Positions 27,834 through 36,219 are shown, counted from the stretch's first letter. The stretch: DNA of 64,000 bases from Streptomyces atratus (GCF_014648655.1 NZ_BMRN01000011.1:172786-236785); one strand, 5' to 3'. Made by a program: numbers and translations. Notes: generated from the letters alone by a model not told the origin.

Positions 27834-27900
27834 CAGCATGCGGAACGCCGGACCGGCCGGCCGGTCGGCGACCGGCGGCACTTGGGCCCATCCATCCGCG

Positions 27901-28482
27901 TCAGGTCAGCGTGTCGAGCCAGTGGACGAGGCGGGCACCCTCGCGGGTCATGATCTCCGGATCGCGCAGAGCGCTGGAGAGCAGCGACATGCCCTGGTAG
28001 GCACCGACGAACGTCAGCGAGAGACCCTCGGGGTCGGCCACCCCAATCTCACGGAACTGCTGCTCCACCCAGTCCAGCAGACGGCGGATGACCTGACCGA
28101 CCGACAGGTCGAGACCGCCCTCGGCGCGCTTGTCCAGCTCGACCGCGAGGGTGCCGGTCGGGCAGCCGTAACGGGCCGCGGTGTCGCGCTGCCCGACCCA
28201 CGCATCCACGAGGCCCTTCAGGCGTTCGCGCGGATCGGTGAGTTGATCGAGGCGGCCGGTGAGGGCTTCCAGGCGCCTGGTGTGTTCGGAGAGGGCGGCC
28301 TCGACCAGCTCACCCTTGGTCTTGAAGTAGTAGTACACGTTGCCCGCCGGGACGTCGGCGGCCTGGGCGATGTCCGCGATGGTCGTACGTTCCACGCCCT
28401 GCTCGTACAGGACCCGGGCGGCGGCCGCCATCAGCCGCTGCCGCTTGTCGGCGGCCTTCGCCCGAGGGCGCCGGGAATCCAT
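27901..28482 (-). CDS. TetR/AcrR family transcriptional regulator
   Basis: 193-aa regulator from ATG 28482 (MDSRRPRAKAADKRQRL). Helix-turn-helix: AARVLYEQGVERTTIADIAQAADVPAGNVYYYFKTKGELVEAAL. The C-terminal ligand domain resembles those of regulators of NAD(P)H-dependent detoxification genes. It is divergent from the NmrA-like gene, with overlapping inverted repeats between them, so it most likely represses both. Confidence 0.9.
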   Translation of the reverse strand: MDSRRPRAKAADKRQRLMAAAARVLYEQGVERTTIADIAQAADVPAGNVYYYFKTKGELVEAALSEHTRRLEALTGRLDQLTDPRERLKGLVDAWVGQRDTAARYGCPTGTLAVELDKRAEGGLDLSVGQVIRRLLDWVEQQFREIGVADPEGLSLTFVGAYQGMSLLSSALRDPEIMTREGARLVHWLDTLT

Positions 28483-28553
28483 TGAGTCAGTCACCCGACT
28501 AACTATAGACAGCGACCGGTCCGGCTGTGCTAGCGTCCCCGTCAACGAACTAA

Positions 28554-28582
28554 GTGAGTCGACTAACTAACTCACCGACTCA
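28554..28582. promoter_or_regulatory. Overlapping inverted repeats between tetR and NmrA-like gene
   Basis: GTGAGT-N10-ACTCAC (28554-28575) and TGAGTCG-N14-CGACTCA (28555-28582) overlap in the divergent promoter region, and GACTAACTA recurs at about 28497. The arrangement fits a TetR-family operator. Confidence 0.6.
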
Positions 28583-28603
28583 TTGTCAACGAGGGAGACC
28601 GGC

Positions 28604-29425
28604 ATGATCGTGGTGACAGGTGCGACCGGGAACGTCGGGCGGGCGCTGGTGCGGATGCTTACCGATGCCGGGGTGCCGGTGACGGCAGTGGCCCGGCACA
28701 TCACCGACGCCGATATGCCGCCGGGGGTTCGGGCGACGGCTGCCGACCTGGCCGAGCCGGCCGGTCTGCGGGTCGCGTTCGACGGGGCGGAGGCGCTGTT
28801 CCTGCTGGTGGCGGGCGACGACCCGCACGGCATTCTCGAGGTGGCGAAAACCGCCGGGGTGCGCAAGGTGGTGCTGCTGTCCTCGCAGGGTGCCGGAACC
28901 CGTCCGAAGGCGTACCGGCATCCGCTTCTGTTCGAGGCGGCCGTGCGGGAGTCCGGGCTCGACTGGACGGTCCTGCGGTCGGGCGGGATGGACACCAACG
29001 CCCTCGCGTGGGCCGAGTCGATCCGTACTCGGCGGGAGGCCGCAGCGCCGTTCGGTGACGTCGGTCTGCCCTTCATCGACCCGGCCGACGTGGCCGCGGT
29101 CGCCGCCGCCGTCCTGCGCGAGGACGCTCACGCGGGCGCCACATACACCCTGACCGGTCCCGCGCCGACCACCCCGCGCGAGCGGGCGACGGCGATCGCG
29201 GCCGCGCTGGGCGAACCGGTGCGGTTCACCGAGCAGACCCGAGAAGAGGCCCACACGCTGATGGCGCGGTTCATGCCGCTTCCCGTGGTCGAGGGCACGC
29301 TGGCCATCCTGGGCGGACCCACCGAGGAGGAGCAGCGGGTGAGCCCCGACGCCGAGCGCGTCCTGGGCCGGGCGGCGGGCACGTTCGCCGTGTGGGCCGA
29401 ACGCAATGCCGCGGCCTTCCGCTGA
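28604..29425 (+). CDS. NmrA-like NAD(P)-binding protein
   Basis: 273-aa atypical short-chain dehydrogenase of the NmrA/QOR2 type. The Rossmann motif GATGNVGRA is at the N-terminus (VVTGATGNVGRALVRMLTDAG), followed by KVVLLSSQGAG and a C-terminal substrate domain; the classical YxxxK is absent, as is common in this group. ATG 28604 follows GAGGGAG. Members act as NAD(P)H quinone oxidoreductases or redox sensors. It is divergently paired with a TetR gene, which probably controls it. Confidence 0.87.
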   Translation: MIVVTGATGNVGRALVRMLTDAGVPVTAVARHITDADMPPGVRATAADLAEPAGLRVAFDGAEALFLLVAGDDPHGILEVAKTAGVRKVVLLSSQGAGTRPKAYRHPLLFEAAVRESGLDWTVLRSGGMDTNALAWAESIRTRREAAAPFGDVGLPFIDPADVAAVAAAVLREDAHAGATYTLTGPAPTTPRERATAIAAALGEPVRFTEQTREEAHTLMARFMPLPVVEGTLAILGGPTEEEQRVSPDAERVLGRAAGTFAVWAERNAAAFR

Positions 29426-29446
29426 GCACTCCGGACCGCATCCGCC

Positions 29447-29920
29447 ACGTACGAGCGGATCACCGGCATCCTCGGCACGGCGCCGGGCTCCCGGCTGTAC
29501 TGCTGACGGCCGGACGCCACGGCGCCGCGGGCTGCTCCACAGGCCCGGGTCCTGCGCTGCGAACTCGACTCCACCGAACAGGTCCTGGCCACCGTCGGCC
29601 GGCTCGACGGTGAACAGGTCATGGCCACCGTCGGCCGGCTCGACAGCGCGATCGGTTACAGCGAACTGCGCGCCGGGACCAAACTGTCGGGAGCGCACCA
29701 GCTCGCCATCGACTCCACCGTCCCGTCCGTCGACACGATCGGCTCCGGCATGTACCCGTACCGGGAGATCGAGTACGCCTACGGCCGGCCGCCCGCCGAC
29801 TCCCCGGCCTCCAGCTGCCTGGGCCATCTGAGCCGGGGTAACGGCCAGGACGTGATCCGTACCCACGGACATCTGCCGTGCGCGACACCGAAGGGGCCGC
29901 GGATCTGCGGCGAGGACTGA
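29447..29920 (+). pseudogene. Remnant of a phosphate-binding-protein (PstS)-like gene
   Basis: The frame ending at 29920 reads SAIGYSELRAG, PSVDTIGSGMYPYREIEYAY and FL/CLGHLSRGNGQDVIRTHGHLPC, a pattern like the C-terminal part of periplasmic phosphate-binding proteins (late strands plus the final helix). Upstream of about 29600 the match dissolves, in-frame stops occur (for example TGA after SRLYC near 29507), and a 36-base tandem duplication lies at 29575-29646. No start with ribosome site is seen. I read this as a decayed gene; the family assignment is moderate. Confidence 0.5.
29575..29646 (+). repeat. 36-base tandem duplication in the PstS-like remnant
   Basis: Two adjacent copies starting GAACAGGTC and ending GGCCGGCTCGAC, differing at three or four bases. 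Translated, VLATVGRLDGEQ is followed by VMATVGRLDS. Confidence 0.75.
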
Positions 29921-29927
29921 CCGGACA

Positions 29928-29964
29928 CCGAGAGGGCCGGGACTCACCGTCCCGGCCCTCTCGG
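29928..29964. terminator. Strong hairpin terminator downstream of purA
   Basis: Perfect 16-bp stem (CCGAGAGGGCCGGGAC and complement) with loop TCACC, 27 bases past the purA stop on the minus strand and eight bases after the PstS-like remnant on the plus strand. Confidence 0.88.
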
Positions 29965-29990
29965 CGCGTTCGCCGCTCCTGCGGAAACTC

Positions 29991-31274
29991 CTACAGGAAG
30001 GAGTTGATCTCGATGGTCTCGGTGCGGCCGGGGCCGACACCGATCGCGGAGATCGGGGCGCCGGACATGTCCTCCAGCGCCTTCACGTACGCCTGCGCGT
30101 TCTTCGGCAGATCAGCGAAGGTCTTGGCCTTCGTGATGTCCTCGGACCAGCCCGGCAGCATCTCGTAGACCGGCTTCGCGTGGTGGAAGTCGGTCTGGCT
30201 GTACGGGAGCTCCTCGACGCGCTGGCCGTCGATCTCGTACGCGACGCACACCGGGATCTGCTCCCAGCCGGTCAGCACGTCCAGCTTGGTGAGGAAGAAG
30301 TCGGTGAGACCGTTGACCCGGGTCGCGTACCGCGCGATGACCGCGTCGAACCAGCCGCAACGACGGTCGCGGCCGGTGGTGACACCGCGCTCGCCACCGA
30401 TCCGGCGCAGCGCCTCGCCGTCCTCGTCGAACAGCTCCGTCGGGAACGGGCCGGCCCCGACGCGGGTGGTGTACGCCTTGAGGATGCCGATCACCCGGCT
30501 GATCTTCGTCGGGCCCACGCCGGCACCGGTGCAGGCGCCGCCCGCGGTCGGGTTCGACGAGGTGACGAAGGGGTACGTGCCGTGGTCGACGTCGAGCAGC
30601 GTGCCCTGACCGCCCTCGAAGAGGACGACCTTGCCCGCGTCGATGGCGTTGTTCAGGACCAGCGTCGTGTCGGCGACATACGGCTTGATCTGCTCCGCGT
30701 ACTGGAGCATCTCCTCGACGATCTTGCCGGACTCGATGGCGCGGCGGTTGAAGACCTTGGCGAGGAGCTGGTTCTTCTGCTCCAGGGCCGCCTCGACCTT
30801 CTGCTCCAGGATCGACTCGTCGTAGAGGTCCTGGACGCGGATGCCCACACGGTTGATCTTGTCGGCGTACGTCGGGCCGATACCCCGGCCGGTCGTGCCG
30901 ATCTTGCGCTTGCCGAGGAACCGTTCCGTCACCTTGTCGACCGTGACGTTGTACGGGGTGATCAAATGGGCATTACCGCTGATCAGCAGCTTGGACGTGT
31001 CCACGCCGCGATCGTTCAGCCCACTCAGCTCGGAGAGCAGGACGGCCGGGTCGACGACGACACCGTTTCCGATGACCGGGGTACACCCCGGCGAAAGGAT
31101 TCCGGAGGGGAGGAGATGAAGTGCGTACTTCTGGTCACCGACGACCACCGTGTGGCCGGCATTGTTGCCGCCTTGGTAACGCACCACATAGTCCACGGAT
31201 CCACCGAGGAGGTCGGTGGCCTTTCCCTTGCCCTCGTCACCCCACTGAGCACCGAGCAGCACAAGTGCGGGCAC
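29991..31274 (-). CDS. purA: Adenylosuccinate synthetase
   Basis: 427-aa GTP-dependent enzyme joining IMP and aspartate to adenylosuccinate, the first committed step to AMP. Signatures: LLGAQWGDEGKGKATD at the N-terminus (catalytic Asp within), NAGHTV (catalytic His), GIGPTYADK, EGGQGTLLDVDHGTYPFVTSS, and the C-terminal GRDRRCGWFD. The length is standard. It is a single gene with a strong terminator downstream and a TACG-rich upstream region with a hyphenated palindrome. Confidence 0.97.
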   Translation of the reverse strand: MPALVLLGAQWGDEGKGKATDLLGGSVDYVVRYQGGNNAGHTVVVGDQKYALHLLPSGILSPGCTPVIGNGVVVDPAVLLSELSGLNDRGVDTSKLLISGNAHLITPYNVTVDKVTERFLGKRKIGTTGRGIGPTYADKINRVGIRVQDLYDESILEQKVEAALEQKNQLLAKVFNRRAIESGKIVEEMLQYAEQIKPYVADTTLVLNNAIDAGKVVLFEGGQGTLLDVDHGTYPFVTSSNPTAGGACTGAGVGPTKISRVIGILKAYTTRVGAGPFPTELFDEDGEALRRIGGERGVTTGRDRRCGWFDAVIARYATRVNGLTDFFLTKLDVLTGWEQIPVCVAYEIDGQRVEELPYSQTDFHHAKPVYEMLPGWSEDITKAKTFADLPKNAQAYVKALEDMSGAPISAIGVGPGRTETIEINSFL

Positions 31275-31329
31275 AGGCGTACACCCCTTCCGGGCGGGGC
31301 ATGTCCAAGGTCAGGGGGCGTACGTAAAC

Positions 31330-31358
31330 GTCGTACATGCCGTACGACGATGTACGAC
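31330..31358. promoter_or_regulatory. Hyphenated palindrome upstream of purA
   Basis: GTCGTACAT - 11 bases - ATGTACGAC, perfect nine-base arms, whose spacer itself contains CGTACG. It lies 56 bases upstream of the purA start. It is a possible operator; no known Streptomyces purine regulator consensus was recognised. Confidence 0.5.
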
Positions 31359-31398
31359 AAGGCCTGAACCGTCGAACCGGGTGCCCCGGAATAGACGA

Positions 31399-31426
31399 AG
31401 CCCCTGGCGCAATAGCGCAAGGGGCT
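31399..31426. terminator. Hairpin between purA and the kinase-like gene
   Basis: AGCCCCTGGCGC and GCGCAAGGGGCT form a stem with a two-base internal mismatch and a four-base AATA loop. It is located between divergent genes, so it is either a leftover terminator or a leader structure of the plus-strand gene. Confidence 0.5.
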
Positions 31427-31460
31427 CTTGCACCAAGATGCTACCCGAGGAAGGACCGAG

Positions 31461-32318
31461 GTGTCGGCTGCCCAGCCACCCGGCGACGGTGCGCACCAGC
31501 TGCTGGTGGTCATCGACCCGGTAGCCCGCCGGACCGACGGCGAGTCCGTCCGTATCGCGAAGGACGTGCTCAGCGCCGGTTCGCACGCCAAGATCTGTCT
31601 GCCCGACGGGCCCGAGGAGTTCGCGCGGGCCTTGTCCCGCCGGGGCAGTCGGCGGCCGGTGGTGGTCGGCGACGACCGGGCGCTGCGGCGGGCCGTGTCC
31701 CAGCTGCACCGGGAGCGGGAGCCGGCCCAGGCCGCGCTCTCGCTGATCCCGGTCGGCGCCGCGGCCGCGCTGGAACTCGCCCATTCGCTCGGCGTGCCTC
31801 CGGGCGCGGTGGCGGCGGCGCGCACCGCGCTGGACGGTGCCGTGCGCAGGCTCGACCTGCTGGTCGACGACAGCGACGGCGTCGTCCTGGGCACCCTGCA
31901 CATCCCGGCCCTGAGCGCACTGCCGGGCGCGGTGGCCGCCCATACGGGGGTCACGGCGGTCTGGGACACCTGCCGCACGCTGGTCCGCACCCTGGTGCGC
32001 CCCACCCCGTCGACGCCCCCCGCCCCGCCGCGAACGCACCGGCTGCGCGTCGAGGCGGACGGCGTCCTGCTGAACGATCTGGACCGCCCGGTCGAGTCGG
32101 TGACGGTGACCTCGCAGGGCGGCGACGGGGGCCTCGCGGAGGTGGTGATCCGCACTCCGGTGTCCGAACCGGTCACGGCGGAGGCGAAGGCCGTCACGGT
32201 CTCGGGCGCCGACTTCCGCTACCACGCGGACATACAGGTCGGCGGCCCGGTCCGGACGAGGACCTGGACGGTACGGGCGGGGGCCTGGGGGCTGATGCTG
32301 CCGGTGGGCGAGGGATAG
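31461..32318 (+). CDS. Diacylglycerol-kinase-like protein lacking catalytic motifs
   Basis: 285-aa protein from GTG 31461, after AGGAAGGA. The overall fold matches the DAGK/sphingosine kinase catalytic domain: LLVVIDPVARR at the N-terminus (family NP.sG), a central nucleotide region, SLIPVGAAAALELAHSLGVP, and a late beta-rich C-terminal half (RLRVEADGVLLNDLDRPVESV). The hallmark GGDGT is replaced by VVGDDRA and the GTGND motif by GAAAALE, so kinase activity is doubtful. The gene is conserved beside purA in Streptomyces as I recall it. Possible roles are lipid binding or regulation. Confidence 0.75.
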   Translation: MSAAQPPGDGAHQLLVVIDPVARRTDGESVRIAKDVLSAGSHAKICLPDGPEEFARALSRRGSRRPVVVGDDRALRRAVSQLHREREPAQAALSLIPVGAAAALELAHSLGVPPGAVAAARTALDGAVRRLDLLVDDSDGVVLGTLHIPALSALPGAVAAHTGVTAVWDTCRTLVRTLVRPTPSTPPAPPRTHRLRVEADGVLLNDLDRPVESVTVTSQGGDGGLAEVVIRTPVSEPVTAEAKAVTVSGADFRYHADIQVGGPVRTRTWTVRAGAWGLMLPVGEG

Positions 32319-32580
32319 CCTCCGGGCGGGCCGGGCGGGCCGGGCGGAAGGGTGGGACTGGAGATGTCGAACACGGACCTCCATGACAAACACTGCGGAG
32401 AACACCGCCGAGCACAGCCCCACGGCGCCGCCACCGAACCAGCGCCAGGCCCGATGCCCGCTGCCGCTCCAGCGCCCCCGCCGTCCCCGGCAGGTCCAGC
32501 GCGGCCGGGGTCGCCCGAACCGCCCCCGCGTCCGCCCCAGGTCTGTGCGCATCACCCGGACTGTCCGCCGTGCGGGGCCG

Positions 32581-33111
32581 TCAGGCGTCGCTGCGGCCGT
32601 CGGCCGTCGGTAGGTCGAGCGTCTTGCGGTGCTCGCGCCAGCGGTCCATCATGCCGCTCAGCTCCGACTGCACGAACTCGAAGAACGCCGCGGTCTCGGC
32701 GAGCCGGGCGCCGGCCGGGGTGTGCTCGCCCAGGGTGCGGGCGCCGTCCTTGAGGGTGTTCTCCCAGCGGGTGATCACCCGGTCACGCTGGGTGAACGTG
32801 GTGTACCAGACCTCGTTGTGCAGGCGATAGCGGTCCCGGCGCGAGCCGGGGTCGCGCTCGCGGCCGATCATGCTGACCTGCGTGAGGTAATTGACCGCAC
32901 CGGACACGGCCGCCGGGCTGATCTGCAGCGCCACGGCGAGCTCGGCGGACGTCATCGACCCGTCGTCGTCCGCGAGGAGCGCGGCGAAGACACGGGACGC
33001 CATCCGCTGCATCCCCGCCTCGGTCATGTCGGACGCGAACCGCTCCACGAACCGCGACACGGCCTCCGCGTCACGCTCGTCGCGCATGTTCTGTTCGCCT
33101 TCGCTGGTCAT
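32581..33111 (-). CDS. MarR/GbsR-type transcriptional regulator
   Basis: 176-aa winged-helix regulator. Seen: AGMQRMASRVFAALLADDDGSMTSAELAVALQISPAAVSGAVNYLTQVSMI and a wing RERDPGSRRDRYRLHNEVW, then a helical tail involved in dimerisation. This arrangement (GbsR/PadR-like MarR) is often found divergent from ABC-2 type exporters, as here. An AT-rich imperfect palindrome lies between it and the exporter genes. It likely represses the exporter and itself in the absence of a toxic ligand. Confidence 0.88.
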   Translation of the reverse strand: MTSEGEQNMRDERDAEAVSRFVERFASDMTEAGMQRMASRVFAALLADDDGSMTSAELAVALQISPAAVSGAVNYLTQVSMIGRERDPGSRRDRYRLHNEVWYTTFTQRDRVITRWENTLKDGARTLGEHTPAGARLAETAAFFEFVQSELSGMMDRWREHRKTLDLPTADGRSDA

Positions 33112-33173
33112 GACCCGATCGTCTCCCCTGATTCCCCGGCCCCCGCCGCGCCCCCAACTTTATACGCTTCCTT

Positions 33174-33196
33174 AACTTCACAAATTTATGAAAGTA
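33174..33196. promoter_or_regulatory. AT-rich operator-like palindrome upstream of ABC exporter
   Basis: AACTTCACAAATTTATGAAAGT is an imperfect palindrome centred on AAATTT and extremely AT-rich for this genome. It overlaps the expected promoter of the ABC genes between them and the divergent MarR gene. Confidence 0.6.
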
Positions 33197-33213
33197 GCGT
33201 ACCTTCAAAAAAC

Positions 33214-34155
33214 ATGACGAAGGCAATCACGGTGGCCGGGCTGCACAAGTCGTTCGGCCGGACGCACGCACTGGACGGCCTCGACCTCACGGTCGAGACC
33301 GGTGAGGTCCACGGCTTCCTGGGGCCCAACGGGTCCGGGAAGTCCACCACCATCCGGGTGCTGCTGGGGCTGCTGCGGGCCGACTCCGGCGCCGCCCAGC
33401 TGCTCGGCCGCGACCCGTGGAACGACGCGGTCGAGCTCCACCGGCGGGTGGCGTACGTCCCGGGTGACGTCACGCTGTGGCGCAACCTCTCCGGCGGCGA
33501 GGTGATCGATCTGTACGGGCGGCTGCGCGGCGGCCTCGACCGGACCCGGCGCGCCGACCTCGTCGAACGGTTCGAGCTCGACCCGACGAAGAAGGGCCGT
33601 ACGTACTCCAAGGGGAACCGGCAGAAGGTCGCCCTCGTCGCCGCGTTCGCCTCCGATGTGGATCTGCTGATCCTGGACGAGCCGACGAGCGGTCTCGATC
33701 CGCTGATGGAGGAGGTCTTCCAGGACTGCGTCGCCGAGGAACGTGCGCGCGGGCGGACGATCCTGCTGTCCAGTCACATCCTCAGCGAGGTCGAATCGCT
33801 CTGCGACCGGGTCAGCATCATCCGCCAGGGGCAGACGGTGGAGACGGGTTCGCTGGCGGACATGCGCCATCTGACCCGTACGAACATCAGCGCCGAGCTG
33901 GCCGGTGCCCCCAACGGGCTCGCGCATCTGCCCGGCGTCCATGATCTCGACGTCCAGGGCCTGCGGGTCACGCTCCAGGTCGACACGGACAAGCTGGACG
34001 CGGTCCTCAAGTCGCTCTCCGCATCGGGGGTACGGACGCTGACCAGCACCCCGCCCACGCTGGAGGAGCTCTTCCTGCGTCACTACGCGACCGACGCAGC
34101 AGGCACGGCCGGCACGACGGACAGCGGCGAGGGTGTGGGGGTGGCGGCGCGATGA
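33214..34155 (+). CDS. ABC exporter ATP-binding protein
   Basis: 313-aa nucleotide-binding subunit from ATG 33214 (MTKAITVAGLHKSFG). Walker A GPNGSGKST, Q-loop region YVPGDVTLW, signature SKGNRQKV (a variant of LSGGQ), Walker B LLILDEP and the switch His in LLSSHILSE are all present. The C-terminal extension is that of drug-resistance (DrrA-like) ATPases. The stop overlaps the permease start by four bases. It works with the permease to export an unknown hydrophobic compound under control of the divergent MarR regulator. Confidence 0.92.
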   Translation: MTKAITVAGLHKSFGRTHALDGLDLTVETGEVHGFLGPNGSGKSTTIRVLLGLLRADSGAAQLLGRDPWNDAVELHRRVAYVPGDVTLWRNLSGGEVIDLYGRLRGGLDRTRRADLVERFELDPTKKGRTYSKGNRQKVALVAAFASDVDLLILDEPTSGLDPLMEEVFQDCVAEERARGRTILLSSHILSEVESLCDRVSIIRQGQTVETGSLADMRHLTRTNISAELAGAPNGLAHLPGVHDLDVQGLRVTLQVDTDKLDAVLKSLSASGVRTLTSTPPTLEELFLRHYATDAAGTAGTTDSGEGVGVAAR

Positions 34156-35786
34156 CTGCCGTGACCATGACCGCACCGGCCGGCGCGGGACGCCGGACCG
34201 GGTCCGCCACCGGGCAGCTCGCCGGCACCCGGCCCCTGCTGAGGCTCGCGCTGCGGCGCGACCGGATCATGATGCCGATCTGGGTGATCGTGCTCGGCGC
34301 TTCCTTCTCCTCCGTCGGGAAGTCCTTCGCCTCGTTGTACGACACGGCCGCCCGGCGCGCCGAGCTCGCCACGTCGATGAACGCCAACAGCTCGCTCCGG
34401 GCGCTGTACGGACCGGTCTTCAACGACTCCGTCGGCGGGCTCGTCAGCTGGCGGATGGTCGGCTTCGGCGGAGCGCTGGCGGCCGTGATGAGCCTGATCG
34501 TCGTCATCCGGCACACCCGGGAGGAAGAGGAGACCGGCCGTCAGGAGATGCTCTCCTCCGCCATGGTGGGCCGCCGTGCCCCGCTGACCGCCGCACTGCT
34601 CGCCGCGATGATCGCCAACGCCGCGCTGGCGCTGGTGATCACGGCCGGTATGGCCGGGTCCGGCGGGGGCGGCGCCGGAGCGGTGGCGCTCGCGCTGGCG
34701 ATCGCCGGGATCGGCATGCTGTTCGCCTGCACCGCCGCGATCGCCGCACAGTTCACCGAGAGCGCACGGCTCGCGAAGGGACTCACGGCGGCGGTGATCG
34801 GTGCCGCGTTCGTACTGAAGGCGGCGGGCGACTCGGCGACGGACGACGGCTCGTCCGTACTGACCTGGCTCTCCCCCATCGGCTGGGCGGAGAACGTGCG
34901 CGCGTACGCGGACGAGCGCTGGTGGGTGCTGCTCGTCATCGCGGCGGCCGTCGCGATCCAGGCCGCCCTCGCGTACACCCTGGCGGGGCGGCGCGATGTC
35001 GGCATGAGCTTCCTGGCGACCCGGCCCGGGCCCGCGCAGGGGCGGATCTCCACGGCGTTCGGTCTTGCGCTGCGGCTCCAGCGCGGTTCACTGATCGGGT
35101 GGACGCTGTCCTTCGCCGTGGTCGGTGTCGTCTTCGGCGGGCTGACCGGTGGGGCGGCGGATCTCGTCGGCGACAACGCGAAGACGCAGGAGATCTTCGA
35201 GCGGATGGGCGGACAGTCCGGGCTGACCGACGCGTTCCTCGCGGCGATGGTCTCGATGCTCGGGATGGTCGCTGCGCTGTACATCGTCGCGACGGTGCTG
35301 CGGCTGCACGGCGAGGAGACCGCCGGGCGCGCCGAACCGGTGCTGGCGGGCGGGGTGAGCCGGATCGGGTGGGCGGCCGGTCATCTGGCCATCGCCTTCG
35401 GCGGCGCCGCTCTGATCATGGCGGTCGGCGGCCTCGGCCTGGCCGTCGGCTACGGCCACGAACTCCCGGCCGTACTGGGTGCATCGCTGGCGCAGTTGCC
35501 GGCGATCTGGCTGCTGGGCGCAGTGGCGGTCCTGCTGTACGGGGCGCTCCCGAAGGCGGCGGTGGCGTCCTGGGGCGTGGCCGGGATCTGCCTGGCGCTG
35601 GGGTGGATCGGGCCCGCCATCGATCTGCCGCAGCCGGTGATGGACGTATCACCGTTCACGCATCTGCCGAAGCTGCCGGGGGGTACGGGGATGGAATGGG
35701 GCCCGGTGCTGGCGCTCACCGCGACCGCGGTGGTGCTGGTGGGAGCCGGGCTGGCGGCGTTGCGGCGACGCGATGTCCTGACGTGA
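34152..35786 (+). CDS. ABC-2 type exporter permease
   Basis: 544-aa polytopic membrane protein of the polyketide/antibiotic exporter type. It shows about 12 hydrophobic segments (for example MMPIWVIVLGASFSSVG, AVALALAIAGIGMLFACTAA, LLVIAAAVAIQAALAYTLAG, LGMVAALYIVATVLRL, VAVLLYGALPKAAVASWGVAG) in two half-repeats. The HTREEEETGRQEMLSSAMVGRR loop recurs as RLHGEETAGRAEPVLAGGVSR, showing internal duplication. It is translationally coupled to the ATPase gene. Confidence 0.9.
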   Translation: MTAVTMTAPAGAGRRTGSATGQLAGTRPLLRLALRRDRIMMPIWVIVLGASFSSVGKSFASLYDTAARRAELATSMNANSSLRALYGPVFNDSVGGLVSWRMVGFGGALAAVMSLIVVIRHTREEEETGRQEMLSSAMVGRRAPLTAALLAAMIANAALALVITAGMAGSGGGGAGAVALALAIAGIGMLFACTAAIAAQFTESARLAKGLTAAVIGAAFVLKAAGDSATDDGSSVLTWLSPIGWAENVRAYADERWWVLLVIAAAVAIQAALAYTLAGRRDVGMSFLATRPGPAQGRISTAFGLALRLQRGSLIGWTLSFAVVGVVFGGLTGGAADLVGDNAKTQEIFERMGGQSGLTDAFLAAMVSMLGMVAALYIVATVLRLHGEETAGRAEPVLAGGVSRIGWAAGHLAIAFGGAALIMAVGGLGLAVGYGHELPAVLGASLAQLPAIWLLGAVAVLLYGALPKAAVASWGVAGICLALGWIGPAIDLPQPVMDVSPFTHLPKLPGGTGMEWGPVLALTATAVVLVGAGLAALRRRDVLT

Positions 35787-35846
35787 CGCGAGGGCGGGGA
35801 CACCCTTGGTGCAACCTCCCCGTGGCGCACCGTCGTCACTCCCCTC

Positions 35847-36176
35847 ATGGACAACCGACGCGAAGCCATCCGCGGGGTCGCCGGATGCATGGTCGCCGCC
35901 GCCGGCGGGGCCGCCGGGATGCTCGCCTGGGCCCCCTACGGCCGGCACGGGATCTTCGGCGGCTTCGAAGGCGAGTCGGAGTGGAACGTGCTCCTGCTCG
36001 GCCTCCCGGTCATGACTCTCGGCGGCATAACGGCCGGGCTCGCGCTCTTCGCTCTCGTGCAGGGGAAGTGGCGGCAGGCACTCGGGGCGGCAGCGCTCCT
36101 GGCGGCCATTGCCGGCTTCGGGGTGGCGTTCGACGTACTGGAAGGACCGCCACTGAGCTGCGGACCGGGGTGCTGA
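35847..36176 (+). CDS. Small membrane protein of unknown function
   Basis: 109-aa hydrophobic protein with three predicted membrane segments (GVAGCMVAAAGGAAGMLAW, VLLLGLPVMTLGGITAGLALFALV, ALGAAALLAAIAGFGVAF) and a Cys-containing C-terminus LSCGPGC. No family recognised. It lies 60 bases after the exporter permease on the same strand and may be co-transcribed with it. Confidence 0.6.
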   Translation: MDNRREAIRGVAGCMVAAAGGAAGMLAWAPYGRHGIFGGFEGESEWNVLLLGLPVMTLGGITAGLALFALVQGKWRQALGAAALLAAIAGFGVAFDVLEGPPLSCGPGC

Positions 36177-36219
36177 ATTCCGGCCCGCACCTTGCCCGGC
36201 CCGCCCCCTGCTCACCCCG

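Larger units (their letters stand above)
27572..27900. other. Chitinase upstream region and downstream end of TetR gene
   Basis: 329 gene-free bases. They hold the chitinase promoter with the GGTCTAGACC palindrome and TTGACA (complement of 27661-27666), and a terminator-like hairpin at 27801-27833. Short open frames here have no coding character. Confidence 0.5.

Noticed and set aside
27663..27881. Short open frames in the chitinase/TetR intergenic region (both strands)
   Set aside because: No signal peptide or family, low-quality start contexts, and overlap with the promoter and terminator elements.
31399..31426. Hairpin upstream of purA considered as a purine riboswitch
   Set aside because: No recognised riboswitch core, only a simple stem; it also lies between divergent genes.
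32319..32580. Possible small gene between the DAGK-like gene and the MarR gene
   Set aside because: Pro/Ala-rich reading frames without ribosome site; composition fits non-coding GC-rich spacer.
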